A stretch of DNA of 64,000 nt from Ornithinibacillus xuwenensis (GTDB lineage Bacteria > Bacillota > Bacilli > Bacillales > Amphibacillaceae): assembly GCF_039614845.1 (NCBI RefSeq), contig NZ_JBDIML010000001.1, positions 186,001 to 250,000 of the forward strand, in the 5' to 3' direction. A program made the position numbers and the translations under genes. The notes under the pieces are model-generated. The model was not told where the DNA came from. It saw only the letters and a list, made by a program, of their open reading frames with translations, and made no database searches. Shown one piece after another: positions 16,620-24,856 of this stretch. Position 1 is the first letter of the stretch. Every line of letters begins with the position of its first letter.

Positions 16620-17318
16620 ATGAATCAATTACAAGTAGTTCCAATCAATGGTCAACTAGTAACAAATAGTCAAGAAGTCTCAGCAATGGTTGGAAAGCCA
16701 CATTATGAATTACTTAAGGACATTAGAAAATACTCGGCATATTTAGCCGAAGGGAATTTTCACTTGGGCGATTTTTTCATTGAGTCTTCATACAAAGATA
16801 GTAACAACCAATCTCGACCATGTTTTCTAATCACTCGTAAGGGTTGCGATATGGTTGCTAACAAAATGACTGGACAGAAAGGCGTTTTATTTACAACTGA
16901 ATATGTAACAAGGTTTGAAGAAATGGAAAAACAAATCAGACAGCCTAAGAACCAACTAGAAATACTACAAGTTGCAGTTAATGAATTAACTTCTCAGGAC
17001 AAGCGTAATACCAACTTAGAAAACACTATGCGAATTGATGGAGGACAGGAATTCCACATACGTAAGAAAGTTAACCAAATTGTCATTGAAACTCTTGGTG
17101 GTAAGAATTCACCTGCATACCAACAATTAAGCAGAAAAGCATATTCAGAGTTCTGGCGTGAATTTAAGAATCACTATGGTTTACCTAGATATGGTGATCT
17201 ACCTAAAAAGAATTTTGAAGATGCTCTCCGTTTTATCGGTATGTGGCAACCATCAACAACTTTAAGAATTGAGATACAGAATGCAAATAATCAACAAACC
17301 ATTCGTGAGGTGATCTAA
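16620..17318 (+). CDS. Rha-type antirepressor with ORF6C domain
   Basis: 232 residues. The N-terminal Rha domain (residues ~8-105: VTNSQEVSAMVGKPHYELLK ... FLITRKGCDMVANKMTG) is followed by a C-terminal ORF6C-like domain (~125-225: HIRKKVNQIVIETLGGKNSP). Such proteins antagonise phage repressors or alter lysogeny. It follows the Cro-like gene by 11 bases with ribosome site AGGAGG, and overlaps the next gene by one base. Confidence 0.88.
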   Translation: MNQLQVVPINGQLVTNSQEVSAMVGKPHYELLKDIRKYSAYLAEGNFHLGDFFIESSYKDSNNQSRPCFLITRKGCDMVANKMTGQKGVLFTTEYVTRFEEMEKQIRQPKNQLEILQVAVNELTSQDKRNTNLENTMRIDGGQEFHIRKKVNQIVIETLGGKNSPAYQQLSRKAYSEFWREFKNHYGLPRYGDLPKKNFEDALRFIGMWQPSTTLRIEIQNANNQQTIREVI

Positions 17319-17626
17319 TGCCAGCACTAACATTCAGTCAAGAAGAAATACAAAATCTAGCAAATGAAATTAAAAAACAAGTAGTGCCAGTCTTGCTTCA
17401 AGAATTACAACAAAAACACCTACCACCATTACTCACGAGGAAGCAGTTTATGGAACTAGTCGATATTGGTCCAACAAAATGCAATGAGCTATTCAACCGT
17501 TCTGATTTCCCAGTAACAAGGGAGCTTGGTCACCCAAGAGTTATAACTAAAGACTTTTTTGAGTGGCTAAGCTGGTCGGCTAATTCGGCAGAAATTAGTA
17601 TGAGATTTCCTTATAAGGCAATCTAA
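17318..17626 (+). CDS. helix-turn-helix protein, excisionase-like
   Basis: 102 residues. An N-terminal helix (~1-40) precedes a MerR/excisionase-type winged helix (LLTRKQFMELVDIGPTKCNE ... TKDFFEWL). Proteins like this occur in early regions as excisionases or regulators. It is coupled to the antirepressor (TAATG). Function as Xis for the integrase is possible but not shown. Confidence 0.7.
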   Translation: MPALTFSQEEIQNLANEIKKQVVPVLLQELQQKHLPPLLTRKQFMELVDIGPTKCNELFNRSDFPVTRELGHPRVITKDFFEWLSWSANSAEISMRFPYKAI

Positions 17627-17703
17627 CAGGTATAAATCTAGCATACTATCAATGCTTGTAAAACTAAATACAGTAAGTTTCACAAAATGAGGAGGAAAAA
17701 TGA

Positions 17704-18219
17704 ATGAAGGTAGGCAAGGCAATTAAAGGACTAATGGAAAGGACGAGATTAACTGGTGAACAAATGGCGATGGACTTGTATACAAGCAGTTCGAACATAT
17801 CAGCCATGAAGCATAGTAAACGGAATATGCAACGAGACTTAGCGAAGCGTTCACTAGAAGTGTATGAAGATGCTACATACAACATGGAAATAACTCATGA
17901 ATTTTCAAACGGATATACAGCGCCAGTTATCAGTGGAGATGCTATAGATCGCTCTAATCACTTAGCAGTAATGGTCGCAGCTCGAAAAGAAATTGATGAA
18001 GTAGAAGAAGTAATGCAGCTAGAGAGGTTTTTACGAAATCCAAATTTAGCAACAAATCAAGAAAGAGAAAGTGCAATGAAAGTATATAAGGAATCGAAAG
18101 AAGCTGCAGATATACTTTATAACCTATGTGCTAGGTTATCAGAAGCTTATGATTTCTCGCCTAGAGAAATGAACAATCAAGTATTAAAAAAGTGGAAAGC
18201 AACGGAGGTAGTGAAATGA
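17704..18219 (+). CDS. phage early regulatory protein with N-terminal HTH
   Basis: 171 residues. Residues ~1-55 (GKAIKGLMERTRLTGEQMAM, SNISAMKHSKRNMQRDLA) form a lambda-repressor-like HTH; the rest is helical (ERFLRNPNLATNQERESAMK). This type is common in Bacillus prophage early operons. Ribosome site GAGGAGG lies upstream. Its stop overlaps the next start (ATGA at 18216). Exact role unknown. Confidence 0.7.
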   Translation: MKVGKAIKGLMERTRLTGEQMAMDLYTSSSNISAMKHSKRNMQRDLAKRSLEVYEDATYNMEITHEFSNGYTAPVISGDAIDRSNHLAVMVAARKEIDEVEEVMQLERFLRNPNLATNQERESAMKVYKESKEAADILYNLCARLSEAYDFSPREMNNQVLKKWKATEVVK

Positions 18220-18500
18220 AATTACATCAACATTTTTTACCACAAGATTTAAAACAAGCTAGTGAAGAGTACTGGTGTGTCGTTGATTTACTCGAAGTTA
18301 TTACCAAGGATATTCAAAAGGGTGATATTGAACTAGCAAAACATCGTTCTACTGACTTAACTAGGTCACTACATGAGATGTCACAATTAGCTCATAAAAA
18401 GCAGATTGTAGATCGTCACAGAGAAATTGTAAAACAAATGCATCATGATGCTATTCAATTCCAGATAATGCGGAGTGTCTACAGTGATAGAAAAATATAG
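18216..18500 (+). CDS. hypothetical early prophage protein
   Basis: 94 residues from ATG at 18216, with GGAGGTAGTGA as ribosome site inside the previous gene. Entirely helical (SEEYWCVVDLLEVITKDIQK ... AHKKQIVDRHREIVKQMHHD). No family recognised. The four-base overlap with the upstream gene indicates translational coupling. Confidence 0.65.
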   Translation: MKLHQHFLPQDLKQASEEYWCVVDLLEVITKDIQKGDIELAKHRSTDLTRSLHEMSQLAHKKQIVDRHREIVKQMHHDAIQFQIMRSVYSDRKI

Positions 18501-18576
18501 AGATTGGTTTATTGTAGGAGCATTTATCGCAGCATGTGTGTTCTTTCTAATATGTAGCAAGTTGAGTGCACTTTAA
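18484..18576 (+). CDS. 30-residue single-TM peptide
   Basis: GTG start with CGGAG nine bases upstream, overlapping the end of the previous gene. The peptide (MIEKYRDWFIVGAFIAACVF, then FLICSKLSAL) is one membrane helix with a short charged N terminus. Such tiny membrane peptides are common in phage early operons; function unknown. Confidence 0.5.
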   Translation: MIEKYRDWFIVGAFIAACVFFLICSKLSAL

Positions 18577-18615
18577 ATTGAGAGGGACAAAGTTATGAGT
18601 AAAAAAAGACAAAAA

Positions 18616-18830
18616 AATAACTCGTGCGGGAACACGAATTATTAAATCTAGGGAAATTGCTAACCTGACAAGAGGTTACTTTAATTTTACTACTCTACCC
18701 CTTAAAAGGCAAGGACTTTAGTCCTTCCTTCCAGAGCATAGGAGCGTTTAGACTGGCATCTATCCCCCGCGTTCCTTCTCTGGAAGGGTTGACTAACCCA
18801 CAGCGCGTTCGATACCTGCTGTTAAAAGTC
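18616..18830 (+). ncRNA. candidate structured RNA in early operon
   Basis: This ~250-base stretch without a gene contains many inverted repeats: CGTG-N6-CACG, AACC-N8-GGTT, AAGGACTTTAGTCCTT, a 10-bp pair CCTTCCAGAG (about 18729) with CTCTGGAAGG (about 18779) enclosing ~41 bases that contain ATAG/CTAT, then GGGTT-N5-AACCC and CAGC-N13-GCTG. CGCGTTC occurs twice. It is more GC-rich than its surroundings. The layout is that of a folded RNA rather than of a terminator. No known RNA family was recognised. Confidence 0.5.
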
Positions 18831-18856
18831 AAATACATAGGAAAGGAGGGTAGCGT

Positions 18857-19072
18857 ATGGATCATCCGGCAGTAGCTTTAATGGAAAGGACAGGCATGCC
18901 ACCATATAGTCCTAGACGAGAAGAGTATGGAACAGATGCATTAGGGAATGAAGTGTTTGTAGGTGAGGAGATTATGGTGCTTGAGGATGATTTCTTCTTA
19001 GTTGAAGAACTTACAGCACAGAGCAAAGAGATTCTTGAAATGTATGGAGCAACTTACAAAATTGCTGCATAA
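18857..19072 (+). CDS. YqaI-like small prophage protein
   Basis: 71 residues, acidic. The pattern (MDHPAVALMERTGMPPYSP, YGTDALGNEVFVGEEIM, then VLEDDFFLVEEL) resembles YqaI of the B. subtilis skin element, where it precedes yqaJ-yqaK as it does here. The beta-rich centre suggests a small regulatory or binding domain. Function is unknown in the family. Ribosome site GAAAGGAGGG. A perfect 9-bp inverted repeat (19076-19099) follows the stop. Confidence 0.65.
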   Translation: MDHPAVALMERTGMPPYSPRREEYGTDALGNEVFVGEEIMVLEDDFFLVEELTAQSKEILEMYGATYKIAA

Positions 19073-19075
19073 AAA

Positions 19076-19099
19076 TAGACCATTCGGACAAATGGTCTA
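19076..19099. terminator. perfect 9-bp inverted repeat
   Basis: TAGACCATT-CGGACA-AATGGTCTA directly after the YqaI-like gene. There is no T-run, so it may be a processing or attenuation hairpin rather than a strong terminator. Confidence 0.45.
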
Positions 19100-19169
19100 C
19101 CTGTAACAAATTAGATTTATGCCTTTATTATAAGCAATTTTTGTAATAAAGACAAGGGAGGTTCAGTTA

Positions 19170-20102
19170 GTGGTAAAAAGTACAGTAGAAATGAGCCATC
19201 AAGAATGGCTCCAAGAACGAACAAAAGGTATAGGTGGTAGTGATGCCTCTATCATACTAGGTCTTAATAAATGGAAAACGCCGTTTGAATTATGGCTTGA
19301 GAAAACCGGTCAATCCATAGTAGAGGATTCGGCAAGAGAAGCTGCATACTTTGGAAACATTCTCGAAGATATGGTTGCTAAAGAGTTTGAAATTAGGTCA
19401 GGTAAAAAAGTACGAAGAAACAACTTCATGTTACAACATCCAGAGCACCCATTCATCATGGCAAACATTGACCGTAAAGTTGTAGGCGAGAATGCAATTT
19501 TGGAATGTAAAACGGCTAGTGTATATCTAGCGAAGGACTGGGAGAGCGAGGAAATACCAGATAGTTATCTGGTCCAAGTTCAGCACTATTTGGGTGTAAC
19601 AGGATATAACAAAGCATATATTGCAGTTTTAATTGGTGGACAACGCTTCATCTGGAAAGAAATCGAGCGTGATGACGAACTAATCAAAATGATATTCGAT
19701 GCCGAAATTCACTTCTGGAACCATCATGTATTAGAGAAAAATCCTCCTGCACTGGATGGATCTAGTGCTGCTGAAAAGTTTCTAAAAGAACGATATGAGC
19801 AAGCCGAGAAAGGTAAAACGATTGACCTATCATTCAGTTATAAGGAGAAACTTGACAGCTTACAGGAAATCAAAGCTAATATCAAACAGCTGCAGGAATT
19901 AGCGAAGCAAACAGAAAATGAAATCAAATATGAATTGAAGGATGCTGAGGTTGGATTTGTTCAAAACTATGAGGTTAGTTGGAAGGAAATCACTTCTAAT
20001 CGTGTTGATAGCAAGCGATTAAAGAATGACTTTCCTAACATCTATGAACAAGTATTAAAGCCTTCGTCATATCGCAAATTCAATGTAAAGGAGATTGGTT
20101 AA
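19170..20102 (+). CDS. yqaJ: YqaJ-family phage recombination exonuclease
   Basis: 310 residues. Lambda-exonuclease fold: RTKGIGGSDASIILGLNKWK at residues ~13-33, active-site pattern with AYFGNILEDMV, MANIDRKVV (Asp) and AILECKTAS (Glu-x-Lys) near residues 105-115, and VQVQHYLGVTG. It degrades 5' strands to feed the RecT annealase encoded next. It begins with GTG behind GGGAGG and is adjacent to recT, as in the skin element and many Bacillus phages. The C terminus is a coiled coil. Confidence 0.93.
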   Translation: MVKSTVEMSHQEWLQERTKGIGGSDASIILGLNKWKTPFELWLEKTGQSIVEDSAREAAYFGNILEDMVAKEFEIRSGKKVRRNNFMLQHPEHPFIMANIDRKVVGENAILECKTASVYLAKDWESEEIPDSYLVQVQHYLGVTGYNKAYIAVLIGGQRFIWKEIERDDELIKMIFDAEIHFWNHHVLEKNPPALDGSSAAEKFLKERYEQAEKGKTIDLSFSYKEKLDSLQEIKANIKQLQELAKQTENEIKYELKDAEVGFVQNYEVSWKEITSNRVDSKRLKNDFPNIYEQVLKPSSYRKFNVKEIG

Positions 20103-20103
20103 A

Positions 20104-20901
20104 TTGGCTACAAACAACAGTCTTAAAAATCAAATAGCAAATAAAAGTCAAGGGGGTAACCAAGTTAACCCTAACAACCTTGGATTAAAACAATTACTAA
20201 GTGCCCCGACAATGAAAAAGAAGTTTGAAGATGTGCTTGATAAGAAGGCACCACAATTCATGTCTTCCTTGTTGAATCTATATTCAAATGACTCTTACCT
20301 TCAAAAAACCGAACCAATGTCTGTAGTAACTAGTGCGCTTGTTGCAGCTACGCTTGATTTACCAGTAGATAAAAACTTAGGGTATGCATGGATAGTTCCA
20401 TACAGTGGTAAGGCAAGCTTTCAACTTGGTTACAAAGGATATATTCAATTAGCTCTACGAACTGGTCAATACAAGAATATCAACGTCATTGAAGTTTATG
20501 AAGGTGAGTTAAAGAAGTGGAACAGGCTTACAGAAGAAATAGAGCTTGATTTTGAAGCGCGAGATTCGGACAAGGTAATTGGTTATACAGGATATTTCGA
20601 GCTCGTAAATGGCTTTAGAAAGACTGTTTACTGGTCTAAAGAGGAAGTAGAAAAGCACAAAAAGCGCTTTAGTAAGTCTGATTTTGGTTGGAAGAATGAT
20701 TGGGATGCTATGGCAAAGAAAACTGTTATTCGAAACATGCTGAACAAATGGGGCATTCTTTCTATTGATATGCAAAAGGCATATGTAGAAGATGAACGTG
20801 ATCCAGTTACAACGATAACAACTGAGGATGACAATATTATTGACGCAGAGTTTACTGAGGAAACAAACCAAGAAGAAATAAACTTTGATGACAATGAATA
20901 A
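20104..20901 (+). CDS. recT: RecT single-strand annealing protein
   Basis: 265 residues from TTG at 20104 (AAAGGAG ten bases upstream; a TTG at 20095 lies on the ribosome site). RecT motifs are clear: FMSSLLNLYSNDSYLQ, VAATLDLPVDKNLGYAWIVPY and FQLGYKGYIQLALRTGQYK. It anneals complementary strands during homologous recombination of phage DNA, together with the YqaJ nuclease. The C terminus is acidic (DAEFTEETNQEEINFDDNE), as expected for RecT interaction tails. Confidence 0.95.
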   Translation: MATNNSLKNQIANKSQGGNQVNPNNLGLKQLLSAPTMKKKFEDVLDKKAPQFMSSLLNLYSNDSYLQKTEPMSVVTSALVAATLDLPVDKNLGYAWIVPYSGKASFQLGYKGYIQLALRTGQYKNINVIEVYEGELKKWNRLTEEIELDFEARDSDKVIGYTGYFELVNGFRKTVYWSKEEVEKHKKRFSKSDFGWKNDWDAMAKKTVIRNMLNKWGILSIDMQKAYVEDERDPVTTITTEDDNIIDAEFTEETNQEEINFDDNE

Positions 20902-21058
20902 TAACATATCACACGTAAAGCTCCCAGAATGGATCTGGGAGCAAGCACGTGACCAAGAGCATATGAAACAACTTGTACTAAAGTATATGCAGCGTTATCC
21001 AGGATATACCATCAAAAAAGTAAAAGGTAGATTTGCAGTTTGTGAGATTAACAGGTAA
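20888..21058 (+). CDS. 56-residue hypothetical protein after recT
   Basis: ATG at 20888 or 20894, overlapping the recT stop. The protein (KLPEWIWEQARDQEHMKQLV, QRYPGYTIKKVKGRFAVCEI) is compact and alpha/beta. Small proteins of this form are found between recT and the replication organizer in Bacillus prophages. No clear ribosome site, so translation is likely coupled to recT. Function unknown. Confidence 0.6.
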   Translation: MTMNNNISHVKLPEWIWEQARDQEHMKQLVLKYMQRYPGYTIKKVKGRFAVCEINR

Positions 21059-21070
21059 TGGGGTGAGGTA

Positions 21071-22006
21071 ATGGTTAGGCCAATAAAGGAAGGTCTTGAT
21101 TACTTCCCACTAGATGTTGACATAGATCAGGACGACAAAATCGCATTAATTGAAGCCAACCATGGACTAGAGGGTTTTGGTGTAGTGATTAAGATATTAA
21201 TGAAAATCTATGACAACAGTTACTTCTATCAGTGGGGAGAAAAGGAACAATTATTATTCTCTAGAAGAGTTAATGTCAACATAAACCAAGTTAATGTCAT
21301 CATTAATGATTGTATTAAATGGGGATTGTTTTCAGAATTGCTATATGAAAAACAACAAATCCTTAGTTCTAAAGGGATTCAAAAGCGATATTTAGAAGCA
21401 TCATCTAGAAGGAAGAAAGTAGAAATAAATGCAAATTACCTATTATTGGACAAAAAAGAGGTTAATGCATACAAGAACTTAGTTATTGTCAACATTAACT
21501 CGATAGATGATGACATTAGTACACAAAGTAAAGTAGAGGAAAGTAAAGGAAAGGAAAGTAAAGAGAAAGTAGAAGAAAAAGAAGACTCGGCAACTACTAC
21601 TTCAGATGCAATTGTTTTTTATCAAAATAACTTTGGAGTAATAAATCCATTTGTGTCTGAGGAAATGATCTCATGGATAAATGATTTAGGTGAGGACATG
21701 GTGCTTCTTGCATTAAGTAGAACTCTAGAACGAAACAAAACTAGTTGGGGATATGCCAAGAGTATTCTTCAATCTTGGAATAAGAAGAACATCAAAACTA
21801 TTGAACAAGCGCAAGCTGAGGAAGTCAACTTTCAAAACCAACAAGCTAATAGGAAATCTTATCATCCAAAATCAAAAGAGGTTGTACCTGATTGGTTTGC
21901 TAACCGTAAAAAGCCATCTGACAAGTTACCGAATGAACCAGAAGAGACAGAAGAAGATGTGGCAGCAATGCTAGAAAGTTATAAACAAAGAGCTGGTGGT
22001 AGCTAA
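21071..22006 (+). CDS. DnaD-like replisome organizer
   Basis: 311 residues. The N-terminal winged-helix domain (YFPLDVDIDQDDKIALIEAN, GLEGFGVVIKILMKIYDNSY) is the DUF4373/Lin1244-type organizer domain; an acidic linker with KESKGKESKEK-like repeats follows, then a DnaD C-terminal domain (YQNNFGVINPFVSEEMISWI ... YAKSILQSWNKKNI). It binds the phage origin and recruits the host helicase system. No separate DnaC-type loader is seen nearby, so it probably uses host DnaI/DnaB. Confidence 0.88.
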   Translation: MVRPIKEGLDYFPLDVDIDQDDKIALIEANHGLEGFGVVIKILMKIYDNSYFYQWGEKEQLLFSRRVNVNINQVNVIINDCIKWGLFSELLYEKQQILSSKGIQKRYLEASSRRKKVEINANYLLLDKKEVNAYKNLVIVNINSIDDDISTQSKVEESKGKESKEKVEEKEDSATTTSDAIVFYQNNFGVINPFVSEEMISWINDLGEDMVLLALSRTLERNKTSWGYAKSILQSWNKKNIKTIEQAQAEEVNFQNQQANRKSYHPKSKEVVPDWFANRKKPSDKLPNEPEETEEDVAAMLESYKQRAGGS

Positions 22007-22291
22007 ATGGCTATCATCGAGCGTAAGAAAAAGAGTCGTAAGGAATTCTTGGAGAATGGACGTAGTGGTCTAGTTTACGTACTTGGTAAATATGAAAATG
22101 TGTTTTCTGAAAGTCTACTAGAAGAAATAACGGAACTCTATGAAGAAGGCTATGAAGTGGAGGACTTAGCTGAAACATTTAATCGGCCGGTAATGGAGAT
22201 CATCATGGCACTACTACATCAAGCTGATGAGGAAAAGATTACGAGAGCATTTGCTTATAGGAGGGGTAAGGATGGAAATCACAGTAAATGA
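22007..22291 (+). CDS. hypothetical protein with HTH-like segment
   Basis: 94 residues, starting directly after the organizer stop. Helical, with a segment YEEGYEVEDLAETFNRPVME that has the spacing of a helix-turn-helix, and a basic N terminus (ERKKKSRKEFLE). Small sigma/HTH-like proteins at this spot are seen in other phages; function unknown. Its end overlaps the next gene by 20 bases. Confidence 0.6.
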   Translation: MAIIERKKKSRKEFLENGRSGLVYVLGKYENVFSESLLEEITELYEEGYEVEDLAETFNRPVMEIIMALLHQADEEKITRAFAYRRGKDGNHSK

Positions 22292-22646
22292 GCAAGCACA
22301 ATTGTTTCCACTAGCTTTTAATGATGGTTGGAAACAAATGGCTGGGCATGAAATCAAAGTAGGGGAATATCGCTTCTGTGCGATTCCAAGGGATGAGTAT
22401 ATCAATATTTCCGAAGTAACCACCGGAATGAAATTTTTCGATATCCCAGTAGATTTAACAACTTATCTAATCACGTCAACCAGAGAGGATACGATTAAAT
22501 ACTTTTATCAAGTAGGGGAGCGAATCGTGAAAATTATTACTACGCAACTCGACTTTAATAAAACACTTGAACAAATGAAAGAGAAGTCTTTAGAGACTTG
22601 TGGTGAAATGCCAGCAATTGAAAATGTTGAGGTTGGAGAGGGTTAA
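22272..22646 (+). CDS. hypothetical early prophage protein
   Basis: 124 residues from ATG at 22272 (GGAGGGG in the preceding gene). Begins MEITVNEQAQLFPLAFNDGW and is alpha/beta throughout; ends EMPAIENVEVGEG. No family recognised. Lies in a run of small co-transcribed genes between replication and late-control genes. Confidence 0.65.
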   Translation: MEITVNEQAQLFPLAFNDGWKQMAGHEIKVGEYRFCAIPRDEYINISEVTTGMKFFDIPVDLTTYLITSTREDTIKYFYQVGERIVKIITTQLDFNKTLEQMKEKSLETCGEMPAIENVEVGEG

Positions 22647-22648
22647 AG

Positions 22649-22867
22649 GTGACTGAAAAAATAAAGCGTTGTAAGGCTTGTGAAGAACCTTTTAATTGGG
22701 ATGATGATGTTGTGGAAGTGAAAAACGAGTTTTACCACAAAGATTGTGTATCGCTTTATCCAACTGGATATTTTGCAATGTTGGATGATGAACCATTAGG
22801 AGAAACAGAAAACGAAGATGGAAGCATGGCGTTTGAAATTCTCGAAGAAGACGAATATTTGGAGTAA
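22649..22867 (+). CDS. small zinc-ribbon protein
   Basis: 72 residues. KRCKACEEPF and FYHKDC supply three Cys and one His for a zinc knuckle; the C-terminal half is acidic. A LIM-like or treble-clef small binding protein is likely. Start is GTG with GGAGAGGG upstream. Its stop overlaps the next possible start (TAATG). Confidence 0.65.
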   Translation: MTEKIKRCKACEEPFNWDDDVVEVKNEFYHKDCVSLYPTGYFAMLDDEPLGETENEDGSMAFEILEEDEYLE

Positions 22868-22872
22868 TGAAA

Positions 22873-23007
22873 ATGACTAGAACATTCAACAAAGACGACA
22901 AATATCGTCCATTAGTCACCATTAAGAAAGTTAAAGGTAAAGTACCAACCGTGCTTCATGTTAGCAGTAGAAGGTATGTGTATGAACCAGAGGATAAAAG
23001 AAGGTGA
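22873..23007 (+). CDS. 44-residue basic protein
   Basis: ATG at 22873 with TTGGAG upstream. Very basic (TRTFNKDDKYRPLVTIKKVK, SSRRYVYEPEDKRR), probably a nucleic-acid-binding or structural microprotein. Coupled to the zinc-ribbon gene. No family recognised. Confidence 0.5.
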   Translation: MTRTFNKDDKYRPLVTIKKVKGKVPTVLHVSSRRYVYEPEDKRR

Positions 23008-23011
23008 AAAT

Positions 23012-23407
23012 ATGGCAGGAATAATGTTAATCAGTCTCATGTACCCAATGTATATGCAGCCAATCGTGTTAGAAGCACCAGAAACCATGATTGCAGAGGA
23101 AACAATAGAATTAGAGAAATACATGATTACAGCTTACACTGCAGGACCAGAATCTACTGGAAAGAGTCCTGGTGATGCGGGATATGGAATTACTGTAAGT
23201 GGTGAATATGTGCAAGAAGGTGTGACTGCTGCATGTCCGAAAGAAATTTCATTATACACAGTAGTCGAGATTGAAGGATTAGGAAAGCGTATCTGTCATG
23301 ATCGAGGTGGAGCAATCAAAGGCAATCGGATAGATGATTATATGCCTTATGTAGAGGATGCATTGGAGTTTAGAGTTCAGGAACTTGAAGTGGAAATTAT
23401 GGAATAA
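23012..23407 (+). CDS. 3D-domain protein
   Basis: 131 residues from ATG at 23012 (AGAAGGTG upstream). A hydrophobic N terminus (MAGIMLISLMYPMYMQPIVL) that may be a signal or anchor is followed by the 3D domain: MITAYTAGPESTGKSPGDAG ... KRICHDRGGAIKGNRIDDYM. The three Asp of the name are in GDAG, HDRGG and RIDDYM. These domains form a double-psi barrel related to lytic transglycosylases. It occurs in Bacillus phage early regions (YorM-like) with unknown role. Confidence 0.85.
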   Translation: MAGIMLISLMYPMYMQPIVLEAPETMIAEETIELEKYMITAYTAGPESTGKSPGDAGYGITVSGEYVQEGVTAACPKEISLYTVVEIEGLGKRICHDRGGAIKGNRIDDYMPYVEDALEFRVQELEVEIME

Positions 23408-23420
23408 ATATCAGAGTTAA

Positions 23421-23969
23421 TTAGTTCCTTAATGATTTCAGTTTTATAATGAATGCTCTTATAGCAGTTCCAACAACTAAATAAAAGATAAAAGAATAAA
23501 AGTAATTCCAATTCGGATATATGACAAGCCTTTTCCATACACAAAATGGTTCACCAACGAAAGCATATATAGTAGCCATAGTAAGTAATGCATAAGTGTA
23601 AGTTTTCCAAGTAGTAAAAAATTGGTATATCAGCATAAACGCAACTGGAACCATTGAAATATCGAAAGGGAATGCTCTTGGGAACATAGGGAGTAAAGAT
23701 GTTGGATATTGCCAAAAGTCTAATTCTGTTCCTAGTATGTCAGTGATAGTAGTTATTTTAATAATAAACATTCCGAATAAAAATATTTCAACCATTCGAT
23801 TGCGATCAACTAATTTGATCCATACTATCCATGGCAAGATAAAAAATATTACTAGAAGCCACCAATCAAATGTGAATAAATCATACTGCAACCAACCATC
23901 AATATCATATTGTAGTGCTTCTTTTTCGAGTTCATTTACTTTGTGGAGGTTTTCGTATTTTCCAGACAA
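23421..23969 (-). CDS. CBO0543-family multi-pass membrane protein
   Basis: 182 residues with about five hydrophobic helices and the family pattern WWLLVIFFILPWIVWIKLVD, LGTELDFWQYPTSLLPMFPR and FPFDISMVPVAFMLIYQFF. The family is common in Bacillales chromosomes; function unknown. Here it sits on the opposite strand in the middle of the phage early operon, so it was probably acquired as cargo and is expressed in the lysogen. Confidence 0.8.
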   Translation of the reverse strand: MSGKYENLHKVNELEKEALQYDIDGWLQYDLFTFDWWLLVIFFILPWIVWIKLVDRNRMVEIFLFGMFIIKITTITDILGTELDFWQYPTSLLPMFPRAFPFDISMVPVAFMLIYQFFTTWKTYTYALLTMATIYAFVGEPFCVWKRLVIYPNWNYFYSFIFYLVVGTAIRAFIIKLKSLRN

Positions 23970-24054
23970 GGCATTATCACCAATCTAATATTTTTATTGC
24001 TTTATTAATGTGTCTATTTAAACAATTTTATACAACATATTAAAAATTTATAAA

Positions 24055-24232
24055 AGCACTCATATCGAGTGCCGAGTTCAGTGGTGAGCTGAATGTTACT
24101 TATATCTATGCATGCTACTGTCACGATGCAATAGACAACGATACAGATTGCTAATAATTAGGCTTTCGAATAAGTGAAAAATTTTAAATCTACAGCAAAA
24201 GAACACTCAACACGAGTGCTCTTATCTCTGGA
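24055..24232. other. gene-free segment with paired hairpins
   Basis: Between the CBO0543 gene and MazG there are ~340 bases without a convincing gene. GCACTCATATCGAGTGC (about 24056) and CACTCAACACGAGTG (about 24212) are two related hairpins, CACTC-N4-CGAGTG, about 155 bases apart. Between them lie TTCAG-N7-CTGAA and GCAT-N10-ATGC pairs. The second hairpin reads as a terminator for leftward transcription (T-run on the minus strand). A regulatory RNA is possible. Confidence 0.4.
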
Positions 24233-24329
24233 GGGTTTAATTGAAAGGAAGACACACTTAATCTTATGCAGGATACACTTGTCTTGGAAACAATTAATTA
24301 TAAATTATTGAAAGTAAAGGAGGATACCC

Positions 24330-24650
24330 ATGAACGATATAAGCAAATTAACAGACCGAATTGAAATGTGGGCAATTGAGAAAGGTTTGGACGAAGCGCA
24401 ACCAGAAAAGCAAATGCTGAAAATGGTAGAAGAAGTTGGTGAGTTGTCACAAGGGTTGGCCAAAGGAAATCTAGATCAAGTTGTAGATTCAATTGGAGAT
24501 GTGTATGTAGTTCTAACAGTCCTAGCAATGCAAATGGATTTAGATATTAGAGATTGTATTGAACAAGCATATGGTGAAATCAAAGACCGTAAAGGGAAAA
24601 TGGTAAACGGTGTATTTGTTAAAGAAGGCGATCTAAGGGAGGGTGAATAA
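24330..24650 (+). CDS. MazG-like nucleotide pyrophosphohydrolase
   Basis: 106 residues. The metal-binding motif MVEEVGELSQGLAKGN (ExxE) and DSIGDVYVVLTVLA (ExxD type) are intact. Such all-alpha pyrophosphatases hydrolyse NTPs, probably house-cleaning or lowering ppGpp during infection. Length is that of the single-domain phage type. Ribosome site AAAGGAGG. One-base overlap with the next gene (TAATG). Confidence 0.9.
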   Translation: MNDISKLTDRIEMWAIEKGLDEAQPEKQMLKMVEEVGELSQGLAKGNLDQVVDSIGDVYVVLTVLAMQMDLDIRDCIEQAYGEIKDRKGKMVNGVFVKEGDLREGE

Positions 24651-24856
24651 TGAATACTCTCAAATCCATAGACCAGTGTTTACGAGATTCAGAGGTTAAG
24701 GCTAGAAAGAATTATTTAATCGGCCAACTTAGGAAAATGGGAATTGAAAAGGCGAAAGATGGTCGAAGCCTAGGTGATTTATCCTTATACTCTTTGGAGT
24801 GGATGTATGTTGAGGAGATTAATAAAGCTGCAAAGGCTTATGGGGAAACCGTATGA
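24650..24856 (+). CDS. FbpA-like small protein
   Basis: 68 residues: SEVKARKNYLIGQLRKMGIE, then KDGRSLGDLSLYSLEWMYVE. This resembles the short Fur-regulated basic protein A domain of Bacillus and phage homologs. In the host such proteins act with small RNAs in iron sparing; in the phage the role is unknown. It overlaps both neighbours by one to four bases. Confidence 0.65.
   Translation: MNTLKSIDQCLRDSEVKARKNYLIGQLRKMGIEKAKDGRSLGDLSLYSLEWMYVEEINKAAKAYGETV

Noticed and set aside
18595..18645. 16-codon frame starting ATGAGTAAAAAAAG
   Set aside because: Too short, ends inside the first hairpin of the structured segment, and codes only a Lys/Asn stretch.
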